Origin: Zygnema cylindricum
Taxonomy: Eukaryota > Streptophyta > Zygnematophyceae > Zygnematales > Zygnemataceae
Assembly (NCBI GenBank): GCA_037447655.1
Contig: JBBHKE010003401.1
Coordinates: forward strand, 124,001-188,000
DNA length: 64,000 bases
Reading direction: 5' to 3'
The first letter of the stretch is position 1. Each line of letters begins with the position of its first letter. The position numbers and the translations under genes are program-made. The notes beneath the pieces are model-generated. The model ran no database searches and was not told the DNA's origin. It saw only the letters and a list, made by a program, of their open reading frames with translations. This document shows positions 56,401 to 64,000 of this stretch, piece after piece.

Positions 56401-59400
56401 CTAAAACTTTCATGCATACAAACAACGTGTGTTTGTCCCAAAATTATTCTCAAATGCTTTGAATGAAAAAAAATCTGAAGATACACGCAAGAACTCTGAT
56501 ATGGGGTCCTTTGTTTTTGAAGCCCAGAAAAACCAAGTATTTCAACAAAGAACGTTTTGTCGCCTTTTGTGTTTTTTTTCTCTTTCTATCATGTGAGCAG
56601 GGATTTGAGGTATAATGCATTCGCGGGAAATATTCCAGAAAGCATTGCCAACCTCAAGCTCTTAAGCTATATGTATGGGACCCTCTCATTTGCGCTTATA
56701 ACTAATTTAGGAGAAAAAGAGAGGGCAAGGGCATTTGTCTATCTTGTTATAAACCAATGTATCGCCTTTCTAGACATTGTTTACTGATTCCTTACTAGAA
56801 TAAATATTTGTGGATTCACCCAGTAGATATCCATGCTTGATTGGTTGCAGTTTACATGGTTACATGTATCTCAAAGTTTATTGGCAAATCCAATCGATGA
56901 GGGTTTTCATCTACCAGCAACTTTCGTTATCTCGCAAATTTTCTTTAGAACTTGCTTTAAATAATAGAATTCAGTTCGCAAACTGTTAGCATTATTATTT
57001 ATTAAGGGTGAGGCACATATAATGGAAATGGATCGATCTGACCAAAAAATAAAAAAAAAAACCGTTCGAAGTCAAACTGATATCGCATTTTGAGCAACTT
57101 TTGACTTCGGTTCTGTAAAAATCCAATTATTGATTTCTCATGTTAGGTCTTTTAACCCACTTTCCAACTCTTATAAAAAATCATAAATTTGTCGTTTTAC
57201 TGTTCACATGACGTAACATTGGCTTTAAGGATTTTCTAACCATCCATTTTGGCATTTTGCAAACGGCCAAGATTTTGGCCTTTACAAGTGCGAATATGTT
57301 TGTAGGCAAGTTGGCGTTTTAAAGCGTTCTCATTGGCTCATCAAACCATGCAACAAGAGCTTTAACGGTTTAAAAAAAACAACGGGTCCGGAAATTGCGG
57401 AGTGACATTTTTTTGTCGTTTAGCTTAGCACCTGAATGTTCCCACGTTTCGCCAAGAAATTAATAGGTCAAAAATGTTTTTGTTTTTCCTGTTTAAACAT
57501 TGAAGCGCTCCGTGGGCTTGGGCACATTGAGCCAGTTCGCGGGTCAAAAAAAAAAAAAAAAATGTTTTGAAAAATCTTATCACCGCAAAAGTGATCCGCA
57601 AAAGCAAAAGCTCACTGATTGGAGTAGCTGCGGAGCGGCAGCAAATCTGTCAGACCTTATTTTGTTACACGTCTAATTTAGTGAAAACAAAATAATCTTT
57701 AAAAATTACAAGAATTTCTCATAGATGTTATAGTAAACTCTTCTGTCTCCACAAACAGAAGTTAAAACTGATCCTAAAAAAACAGACGCGTAAAGCGAGC
57801 GTAAGAATAATTTTCATCTTTTTCATTCTTTCCGTACTTACGACTTGTTTTTGTTTGCACTGGCCACGCGTCGGGTTCTGAACTACAGAATTCTGACCAA
57901 CTAAAAACCCTAAAAAACCCATTCAATGGGCCCAACAATCAATCGGGCCATCGGTCAGAATGAGCATTTTATGGACCGCAAAGTAGCCTAATGGCCGTCC
58001 GCCCTAAATTTCTAGATTATTTACGATTTTTTGTTTACTTTTTTGGGCTAAATTAGTATTCTTGTCTTTTTTGTGCCTGCCAAATTTCAGATTTCTGTGC
58101 CATCTAATCCTTTGTCCACATACCAAAATGTCGACCTGCACTTCTAAAGGCTGTAAATTTGTCAGATTTTGCGCAAAATATCCGATTTTTCTTCCATAAG
58201 CATTTTGGCGGGCCTCTATTATGCCACGAAATTTTGGATTTTTCGGTGACTATCCAGGGAAACATACTGATTCACATAGTGAACTGAAAATTTCGGTTCA
58301 TTTACTTCCAACTTTAGTGTTTAGTAAAATAAGTAAATGTGACTTGTGACAGGGAATTTTAGGACTTAGAAATATCTTTTAGAGTGTAAGTCATACAATA
58401 GAGTGGAAGTTATAAAGTAGGGGAGTGTATTAACAATCTTAGTGAGAATTCGCACATAACATCACATTCATCAATTTTCCATCAACACACTCGGAGAATT
58501 TGCATATGAGGTAGAGTGAAAAGAATTGTATGGTTCGGAAGGAGATTTTTTGTTTTTTTCATCGAGCTGACCACTAACACTAGATCCGTCAGAAAACAGT
58601 AAAAAATGGCGACTGTTAGGCGGTTTAAACCAAATTTTCATCAATTTTTTTTAAAAACCTAGGAACATCGAATAGACCTCAACACCGATAAAATCAGAAA
58701 AAAAATAGGAAAGTTGTTTATATTTCCAAATTGAGGTTTGAAGTTGACCCATGTTTTGGTTGTTCAAAACGCGATTTGTTGGAACAACCACATTGTTACT
58801 GATTTCTGGATTTTTTACTAAGCACTCACGTTTTTCATTACATATAACATTTTTACTCACTCAGCGTACCAAATTTGACCATTAGATGTGACAAAGGTTG
58901 ATGATGTTTATGATGATAAAGAAAAAGGAGGAAGTAGGGAGGGAAATGGAAGGAGGGAGGAGTGAGGGAGGAGGGCAGACGGGGTTAGGGAAGAGGGGGA
59001 CAGGGAGGCGGGGATGGAGGAAAGAAAAAGAAGAAGAAAGTAGGAGAAGAAAAAGGGCAAAGCAAGGAGGGAGATGAAGGAGGAAGAAGAACAAAGAAAA
59101 AAGAAGCAAGAAAGAAGGAAGGAAAAAAGGAGGAAAGAGGAGAGGAGGAAGAAAAAGGAAGAAAAGAGGGAAATAGGAGGAAGAAGAAAAGAGGAAGAAA
59201 GGAAGGAGGAAGAAGGAAAAGACGAAAGAAGAAGAACATAGAAAGAAGTGAACAAGGAAAACCGAAGAAGGAAGCAAGAATGGATGAAGAAAATAAAGAA
59301 GGAACAAGAAAAAGGAAGAAAAAGGTGAAAGAAGGAAAAAAGAAGAAGAACGGAGGACGAAACACAAACGGAGAAGGACGAAATAAGAAATAAGACGAAA

Positions 59401-62400
59401 CAAGATCGAAGGAGTAAGAACGAAGGAGTAAGAACGAAGAAGAAGACAGAAGAAAATAAGAAAAACGGAAAAGGAAGATAGTAAAACGAAGATAGAAGAA
59501 AGGAAAAAGAAAGAAAAGATAAAAAAAAAAAGCAAAAACGAATAGGAGGAAGAAAAAAGGAAAGGAAGAAAGAAGGAAAAAGGAAGAAGGAAGTAGGAAA
59601 TAGAAAATATAACAAAAAATCAATGTTTTTCTATATTTTGCTATGACTTAGCTGAAGTCAAGCAAATGTTTTGCAAAAGTCTAACCGAACACAATTTGGA
59701 CACAATTTTTCTGGATGACCATCTTCCGTGAAGATGGTCATAAACTTACCTTTCGTTGAAGTTCCGCAAACCGTTAAGTAATGTGTAGTGTGTTTTTTGC
59801 CGATGCCATGTCATATTTTTTTGTTGGAAATAACCAACCTGGCAGAAGAAATTGTGGAAAATTAAAAGATCACTAATATGTTGACTGCATACTACAATTA
59901 ATTGGAAATCTAAATATGTTTTTGATAGGTAAAAGAGAAAAATACAGATATGATCCGAGTTTGGAACACAGTCGAAAAACCTCTCTCACAATTACAATAA
60001 ATTTGGAATATTTTCAGATTTTCTTGAGAAAAAGTATTAACCTTGTACATATAAGACCACTTATGCTACATTAACACCAGTACGTAATATGTCGTGCCAC
60101 GTAATGAATATTGAACGGAGGATAATATTATTTTGATTTCAATCTTGCTTATTGTTCAATTTCTTATTCAACAAACATGTCAGGAACGATAAATTTCTGT
60201 GCGATGAAGTAGTAAATATTCGAGGAATGTTTTAGTATTTTTAAACATTATTTTGGGTATTTTGTCCTTACCAACGAAATCTATTAACACTAGAGTTGGA
60301 AGTAAACGATTCAGATATTTCTGTCAGTATTCACAAGGAAAAATCAAAATTTTGTGATATCACAAAAAGGACATCAAAGTAATTTTATTCATTGATTCTA
60401 GGGTTAACGTCACATGTGGTTGCAGGTACCTCTCAGATAATTTTTTTACAAAATTACCTTCCAACTTGTCGGCTCTTATCAACCTTGAACATGTGTAAGG
60501 CAAACCATCATCAACTAAATTCATGGATCGAAAGAAAAACCGTTGGAATCTTTTTTTTGAAATACTTTAGATTGCTTTTGAAAACTTATATCTTGATTGT
60601 AAATAACACGATGTAGGAATTTGGGTGTTTAAAACTTATCTCTTCATTATAGACAACGAGATGTATGAATTTGGATGCCTAGCATAAATAACCTGTTATA
60701 GCTACTGTGACTTATTGAATGCGTCGAAACTATAATATGTGATATTAAAGTTTATGGTTAAATATACAGTATATAGTAAACCGGTTCCTCTGATTCTGAT
60801 TGTTTTATGCTTTATTTCTTCATGTGGATTGGTGACTATACATAAGGCCTACGTTGAAATTTGGCACTGTTTCTTTTATTTTGATTGCAGGGAATTGCTA
60901 AATAATCGGTTAACCGCACTTCCAACCGACATTGGTGCCCTCATCAACCTGAATTACTTGTACGTTGCTTCACATTTAACAAAGTGTGAAATTGAAAGCA
61001 TGAACAATCGGGAGGTAGTAAAAGTACATCCACGCCATAAAGTAAACTTATTTTGAAAAATTAGACCAGCACCAACACTTTGGAGAGTTGGAAATGGACT
61101 AATCCGACCCGAATGCCGTTGAATTCGGTCGGAAATCGAACCGATCGCAGCCTTTCCAAATAACTTTTGATTTTGGTACAGGAAAAAAACTAAATTTGAT
61201 TTCGTGTGAACTCAGATTTTTGTCGTACGCAATCACTATGTTTGTCTATTTGCCAATAGTAAGATCGCTGTGTGTTTTAGTTGATTGGCCATATTCCAAA
61301 ATGTGTATTTGTGATTGGAAACTTTGAAAAGCTTTAACTTCGTCGGTTTTTGCTGAGAAATTGTGGACTTTCGTCACAAATACTTTGCGTGTCTTGTTGT
61401 CATGTCACAATAATTTGGACTTTTCCCGTGAATACTCAGGGAGATTATTCACAGGCGCAAAATTGGCCGACTTATTTAAGTGAACCGAGAACTTCAGTGC
61501 ATTTACTTCCAATTGTTGTGCCAAGTATAAAACTTAACGTAATAGCAATCATACGTCAATTTCATGGCTGTGAACATGTAAAAATCTAACACTTAGAAAT
61601 GGATAAATCTGCTTTTGATTATATCAAATTCATTTTTTTTTTTTTTCTAGAGCTGCGCATTCTTATGACTAGCAAAAGAAGTGGGAGAATTTGTTCCTAA
61701 CTAAAAAAAGACATGCGTTGATTTCATTGGAGAAGGGCATTAATTTATAGAATTGCTCTTTGGAAAGTCTTAACTCTTAAGCAAATTATACTTATAAATT
61801 CTGGAAACAGCTTAAAAAATGACTTGTAAAATAAAAAGTAGTATGATCCGAGGCTACAATGTTGACAAGCACGATTCGTATTGATTGGCCCTGATTTTAT
61901 GAGTTTAGTTAAGTTCAATTATTTTTTTTGTGTTGAATTATGTTGTTGTATGCACTTTGATTGAAAGCTAGTATAACTTATTGTTATCTTATTTGTGACA
62001 GGGATGTGAGCAACAATAGCTTAACAACAATTCCATCCAGTATTGGTAATCTATCGAATCTGGAAACATTGTACGTCTCAACAACATTTTTTTTTTTTAA
62101 ATGTATTATGTGAAACAATTGAAATTTTATTGTCTTTGTTAGCAATTATTCTTACAGATTTTTATAATGAGTTATTATGTATATCTGTATCTGTATACTT
62201 ATATATTTCTGATGTATATGTCGTGGGATTCTAGATGGGAGTTTCAGTATGTATATACATATAAATACATATAAATACATATAAATACATATACATATAT
62301 ATATAATATATATATATATATGTATATATTACTCATATGTTTCTGATATATATGTTGTTAGTCTCTAGTTGGGAGTTTATTGATTTTTTTTTGAAATGTT

Positions 62401-63237
62401 CAGTAATTTTTCTTTTTTCTTTTTGCAGTTTTGGTACTTTTGATGCTCTTTTCACATTTATGTTGTACCTGAAGTTTTATGAGTCTACTAATTTATGCAA
62501 AAAAATATACTTTTTTTTTAAATCAAATTTTTTATATGATTTGGATAATTATATCGGTCACTAGGTGGGGAATTTTTACAAAATTCAGTAGTTTTGTTGT
62601 CGTTTCTTTGTCTCTTTCTCCCGCCATCATAATTGTCAATATGCTACTAATCTAATACCCTATAGAATCCTAAAGGAGAAGGGGAAGTCCTATTTATTAA
62701 ACAATATATCAATGACATGTTTTTAAACCTCATCTCTGTACCAACATCGATGATGATTAACACAATTATTTTCAAAATATCCGGGAAGTTCCTGATGAAA
62801 ACCTGTTTTTCGAGCAATCTCGTAGCATTTTTTTTGTATTACTTCAAAAAATAGTTGCTGTTGCTGTTAATTTTACTTTATTTTTCACTTAGATTTGTTT
62901 GACACGTGCTGCAAATCTCGTCCACTTGTGTCAACTAATTCACATTTTTGTAAACGGTAAATCCTTGCTTGCCTTCGGAAACTCTTATAAAATGTTGAAC
63001 ACAATGCAAAATTTTGAAAATATAAATTTTATGAATTTATAATATGAAAACATATGATATGAAACATATGAGTATAGACAGTGGTTTATAACCGTGTCTG
63101 ACAACATACATAAACTTATGTTCTAAATGTACTTTGGTTACATCCACTTGTTTTTTTTTTTTTTTTAACAGAAACCTCCACATCAACAGTCTTACATCGG
63201 TTGATTCCATCAGTACCTTGTCAAATTTAGTACATTT
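38426..63237 (+). CDS. Leucine-rich-repeat receptor-like gene, 12 exons seen, 3' end outside window
   Basis: Exons: 38426-38496, 38591-38691, 43866-43992, 44458-44589, 45678-45749, 47263-47278 plus 53090-53145 (one exon split by a retrotransposon), 55811-55918, 56601-56672, 60426-60494, 60891-60959, 62002-62070 and 63172-63237. The product begins with a hydrophobic N-terminus, then an LRRNT_2-like cap (DPSLSKTWKTSNECKTWRGI, then TCDSLGNV), then a Cys-containing segment and at least eight LRRs (LxxNxLxGxIPxxIGNLxxLxxL). LRR exons are 66-72 nt (one is 108) and all phase 2 at both ends. The family senses ligands at the cell surface in plants; no kinase or C-terminal membrane span is inside the window. 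Exon 5 lacks a GT donor and exon 6 is interrupted, so this allele is damaged unless those exons are skipped. Skipping both keeps the frame. Confidence 0.8.
38591..38691 (+). CDS. LRR gene exon 2 (second hydrophobic segment)
   Basis: Follows a TTTTCTGCAG acceptor and ends at CAG/GTGAGT. It encodes PCKPQVLVYFFFITCLSSLL then GTTIAV, a strong membrane or signal segment, then a polar KQKQA. It ends with one base (phase 1), which with the AA opening exon 3 gives Glu. Confidence 0.7.
40532..43689 (+). mobile_element. Old degraded copia element in LRR intron 2 (element C)
   Basis: Diverged LTRs at about 40532-41117 and 43141-43689 share blocks such as GGTGACAC, TAGCCGTAGTCTGTTTGTA or TAGCCACAGTCTATTTGTA, and a terminal ATGGCTTCNACTT. 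The second follows the polypurine tract AGGGGGGAAG. The interior is short and broken: a protease/GAG-pre-integrase-like part (about 41230-41590) and an RNase-H-like part (about 42360-43125; STPLDLNVKL, RTKHLDIKH, QIADFLTKARHDPQF). No reverse transcriptase core was found, so it carries a large internal deletion. It resembles the family of element D. No target duplication was established. Confidence 0.7.
43866..43992 (+). CDS. LRR gene exon 3 (LRRNT-like cap)
   Basis: After a long pyrimidine tract and TTTTTGCAG. It encodes EILLGILPNMSSDPSLSKTW and a Cys...Trp-x-Gly-Ile-Thr-Cys segment ending GNVLQL at a GTGAGT donor. This is the LRRNT_2 pattern of plant LRR receptors (short helix, DPSLS.W, paired Cys around WxGITC). 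It exits in phase 2. Confidence 0.82.
44458..44589 (+). CDS. LRR gene exon 4
   Basis: 132 nt, phase 2 at both ends. Starts with YLTVNNVAID, then a Cys pair (VECTDYVC), then ILNGITSLTTLELL, the front half of an LRR. Canonical AG and GTAAGC borders. Confidence 0.75.
45678..45749 (+). CDS. LRR gene exon 5 (donor site lost)
   Basis: 72 nt, phase 2/2, encoding ILNGVGLSGSLPTDIGNLTK plus LTT, a textbook plant-type LRR. The acceptor is good (TTGGCAG). The bases after the exon are TTAAGT where GTAAGT is expected, so the donor GT is missing by one G-to-T change. Confidence 0.75.
46793..47010. repeat. Intronic repeat block, copy 1 of 3
   Basis: Shares CTTCTTTTT...GCC.CGCG, GAATTTGACCCGCAT, CAATGG, TCATCAAT.GGGTCAT.GCCCTAA and GGCCCAATGGGC with 53460-53690 and 57770-58010. 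All three lie in LRR gene introns. Confidence 0.7.
47263..47278 (+). CDS. LRR gene exon 6, 5' fragment
   Basis: Sixteen nucleotides (one junction base plus DLSNN) after a CTATCATATGAACAG acceptor. The last five bases, ACAAC, are the target duplication of the copia element that begins at 47279. Confidence 0.8.
47279..47934 (+). repeat. 5' LTR of element D
   Basis: 656 bp. It contains four to five CCACTGTAGTATGTGACAGT units (47500-47645) and a 26-bp tandem duplication at 47701-47752, of which the 3' LTR has only one unit. The gag ATG is at 47917, 18 nt before the LTR end. Confidence 0.92.
47917..49030 (+). pseudogene. gag region of copia element D
   Basis: Starts inside the LTR (MSSIPI) and reads through the primer-binding site (GYGPVHTH) into the UBN2/copia gag core (KFNGTNFYGWKFQIEHLL; later MQDYIENIKSLGGRLKSIG and ILGGLSSSYAAFISSI). 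A 96-bp in-frame tandem duplication (47947 and 48043) carries a TGA in its first copy, where the second has GGA before Trp. A second stop is near 48325. A 69-bp duplication (48617 and 48686) and a 71-bp duplication (48790 and 48861) follow. The zinc knuckle CRYCRELDHVIDNC (about 48747-48790) is a perfect CX2CX4HX4C. Confidence 0.82.
49031..52530 (+). pseudogene. pol region of copia element D
   Basis: Protease DSWIVDSGASHHLSSRSDW (49229 onward) is intact. GAG-pre-integrase LRYGHLSASSLQELNKG (about 49655) is followed by a frameshift into CTGCIQGK. The integrase core (HSDLRGPM, FIDDATRF, RTDNGGEYFS) has stops near 50005 and 50210. Reverse transcriptase (50941-51648) has SKWVFCVKT, VHHMDLQSAFLYGTLSEEI, SLYGLKQAPRVW and IYVDDLLLA. 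A 16-bp duplication at 51601-51632 shifts the frame. RNase H (51725-52530) has a 47-bp duplication (51950 and 51997), STESEFMADTHA, HRRTKHIDIQFHF and QLADFLTKALARPQFEIH. All core motifs survive, which fits a young but inactive copy. Confidence 0.88.
52541..53084 (+). repeat. 3' LTR of element D
   Basis: 544 bp, identical over most of its length to the 5' LTR but with fewer minisatellite units and no 26-bp duplication. It ends TTCCTATA directly at the ACAAC target duplicate. Confidence 0.92.
53090..53145 (+). CDS. LRR gene exon 6, 3' fragment
   Basis: Fifty-six nucleotides encoding ALEGNIPSSIFNLTLISY and the start of Met, ending at GTACGG. Together with the 16-nt 5' fragment the exon is 72 nt in phase 2/2. 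The TE therefore removed no host bases. Confidence 0.8.
53220..54950. repeat. Intron block homologous to 57490-58790
   Basis: Contains copy 2 of the intronic repeat (53460-53690), then GTGCCTGCC...CAGATTTT and GTGCCATCTAATTCTTTGTCCA type blocks, and a GGTT.GGAGTTGACCCATG block near 54890. These are found in the same order at 57490-58790. A further internal duplication repeats about 53700-54060 at 54150-54560. Confidence 0.7.
55811..55918 (+). CDS. LRR gene exon 7 (longer LRR exon)
   Basis: 108 nt, phase 2/2: DLSNNRIEDEDTNALLTS, then LNGSIPEEIGNLTNLQYL. It reads as one LRR with a 12-residue insertion after the NxI position. AG acceptor (ACTCCAG) and GTATGT donor. Confidence 0.8.
56601..56672 (+). 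CDS. LRR gene exon 8 (paralogue of exon 6)
   Basis: 72 nt, phase 2/2: DLRYNAFAGNIPESIANLKL, LSYM. Both the flanking upstream intron (CTTTCTATCATGTGAGCAG) and the sequence after the donor (TATGGGACCCTCTCATTTGC) match those around exon 6, showing a duplicated module. Confidence 0.82.
57490..58790. repeat. Intron block homologous to 53220-54950
   Basis: Contains copy 3 of the intronic repeat (57770-58010) and, in order, the GGGTCAAAAAA, GTAGCTGCGGA, GTGCCTGCC, TTGTCCACATACCA and AGTTGACCCATG blocks of the exon 6 module. Confidence 0.7.
58912..59612. repeat. 700-bp almost pure purine tract
   Basis: The plus strand is nearly all A and G (GGAAGAAGAA, GAGGGAGG and similar), with rare C/T interruptions. 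It lies in LRR intron 8. Three overlapping minus-strand frames rich in Phe/Leu/Ser are compositional. Confidence 0.9.
60426..60494 (+). CDS. LRR gene exon 9
   Basis: 69 nt, phase 2/2: YLSDNFFTKLPSNLSALINL then EHV. It is a 23-residue LRR without the Gly-x-Ile-Pro extension. Acceptor GGTTGCAG and donor GTAAGG. Confidence 0.78.
60891..60959 (+). CDS. LRR gene exon 10
   Basis: 69 nt, phase 2/2: ELLNNRLTALPTDIGALINL then NYL. Acceptor TTGATTGCAG and donor GTACGT. Confidence 0.82.
62002..62070 (+). CDS. LRR gene exon 11
   Basis: 69 nt, phase 2/2: DVSNNSLTTIPSSIGNLSNL then ETL. Acceptor TTTGTGACAG and donor GTACGT. Confidence 0.82.
62255..62330. repeat. AT-rich microsatellite
   Basis: Repeats of ATACATATAA passing into (AT)n, in LRR intron 11. 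Confidence 0.85.
63172..63237 (+). CDS. LRR gene exon 12 (last exon seen)
   Basis: 66 nt, phase 2/2: NLHINSLTSVDSISTLSNLV then HL. Acceptor after a T-run (TTTTAACAG) and donor GTAAGT. Further exons are expected to the right. Confidence 0.78.
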
Positions 63238-64000
63238 GTAAGTCCCAAGTTTTATTTCCCAAAAGATCTGATATGCTTTAAACGCCTTTTATCAAGGGAC
63301 TTTGATGATTGTTACTTTTTGTTTATGTATTTTTTATGGTTTTTGTGAGTGCTTTTGTTCCCTTTTTTGCATTCAGTGTTTTGGCTATATCTCTATCATT
63401 ATGAACCACTCTTTGTCTCTTTTGAATGTTTTATTTTGGATGGTTTAGTAATGTTTTGACACCCGAGTTGGAAGTTTTGGATCAACAAAAACGGGTTTTG
63501 GTGGGAAAATTCTCAAGTCCTAAAAATGCACAAGAGTCTTCCATTTTCAAATTTTGGTTAAATTCTAAATTTTTCCCCACAAATACCAGATGTTGATGAC
63601 GAATAGAAGGAAAAAACGGTCAGAATGAAGACAGGAAATATAACATAAGTGCAAAAATGCGTTGTACAATCTGAGACGGATCTACCAAAAAAAACAAATT
63701 AGAAGTGTTTTTTTACTTTTTTACTTTTTAGAACTTTAGCTGAAGTGTTTAGGAATAGCACAAGTTTCCAAATTATTTGTTGGCCTTGGTACTGCCCCTG
63801 ATTTGACAACGACCACAGTAGTTAAGCATTTCCTTTTGCATCTAAGGCTAATAATGATAAAGAAAAGGGTTCATTAAACTTCTCATAAGCGCCACGAAAT
63901 GAAAGCAAACTCCTATATTGGACCAGTTCTATACCAGCATTAAAAATATGCACGGAAATTCCAAAACTATTTATGTTACGAAAATAAAAATGAGAGGATC
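63238..64000. other. Intron 12 of the LRR gene (partial)
   Basis: No further LRR exon recognised before the window ends. Confidence 0.4.

Noticed and set aside
58882-59623. Membrane proteins of 212-235 aa on the minus strand
   Set aside because: All three frames stay open across a homopurine tract; the Phe/Leu/Ser content is compositional.
62429-62480. An extra LRR exon after TTTTTGCAG
   Set aside because: The acceptor is good, but the sequence (FGTFDALFTFMLYL) fits the repeat poorly and no GT donor follows in phase 2.

Overview
This is a piece of a nuclear eukaryotic genome, AT-rich and dominated by transposable elements. It has spliceosomal introns up to several kb, Ty1/copia elements in four states of decay, a pogo/Tigger-like transposase relic, PIF/Harbinger-type elements, foldback MITEs, and no operon-like gene order. 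The one large host gene has a plant-type LRR N-terminal cap and plant-style LRRs (GxIP signature) on one-repeat exons. I read this as most likely a streptophyte (plant lineage, perhaps early-diverging). I cannot exclude another lineage with plant-like LRR genes, such as a stramenopile.

Layout. 1-9.7 kb: an LTR remnant (about 565-692), a decayed ORF (1345-1719), a pogo-like transposase pseudogene (2223-3991) flanked by clusters of a GCGACGA motif, a second LTR remnant (5486-5590, minus) and purine-rich DNA. 9.7-15.9 kb: a complete but mutated Ty1/copia element on the minus strand, with two 889-bp LTRs and a GATAC target duplication. 16.2-21.9 kb: a second, plus-strand copia element with 487-bp LTRs. 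23.4-35 kb: Harbinger territory, with a broken DDE transposase (plus), a CAG-rich minisatellite and a convergent Myb/SANT (trihelix-like) gene. A 2.3-2.5 kb block is present twice (25.5-27.8 and 31.0-33.6 kb). Between the copies lies what looks like the first exon of a secreted amidase-family gene. The downstream copy keeps an apparently intact two-exon, 350-aa SANT gene.

38.4 kb to the right edge: one long LRR receptor-like gene, 12 exons recognised and running off the window. It encodes a hydrophobic N-terminus, an LRRNT-like cap with Cys pairs, then LRRs one per exon. Every junction from exon 3 onward is phase 2, so exons can be lost or duplicated without shifting frame. Intron 2 holds an old copia element (40.5-43.7 kb). 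Exon 6 is split precisely by a younger copia element (47279-53084, ACAAC target duplication). Exon 5 has lost its GT donor. Exons 6 and 8 sit in homologous blocks of more than 2 kb, so the array has grown by exon-plus-intron duplication.

Most unusual points: (i) two copia elements have primer-binding sites matching the anticodon arm of initiator tRNA-Met (half-tRNA priming, as known for Drosophila copia), and their gag start codons lie 18-20 nt inside the LTR, so the primer site is translated; (ii) a pol III box A/box B tRNA-like sequence lies antisense in one LTR pair; (iii) 16-97 bp tandem duplications recur across unrelated elements and in two cases occur in only one LTR of a pair; (iv) the phase-2 LRR cassette array. 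Almost all TE coding regions are pseudogenes.
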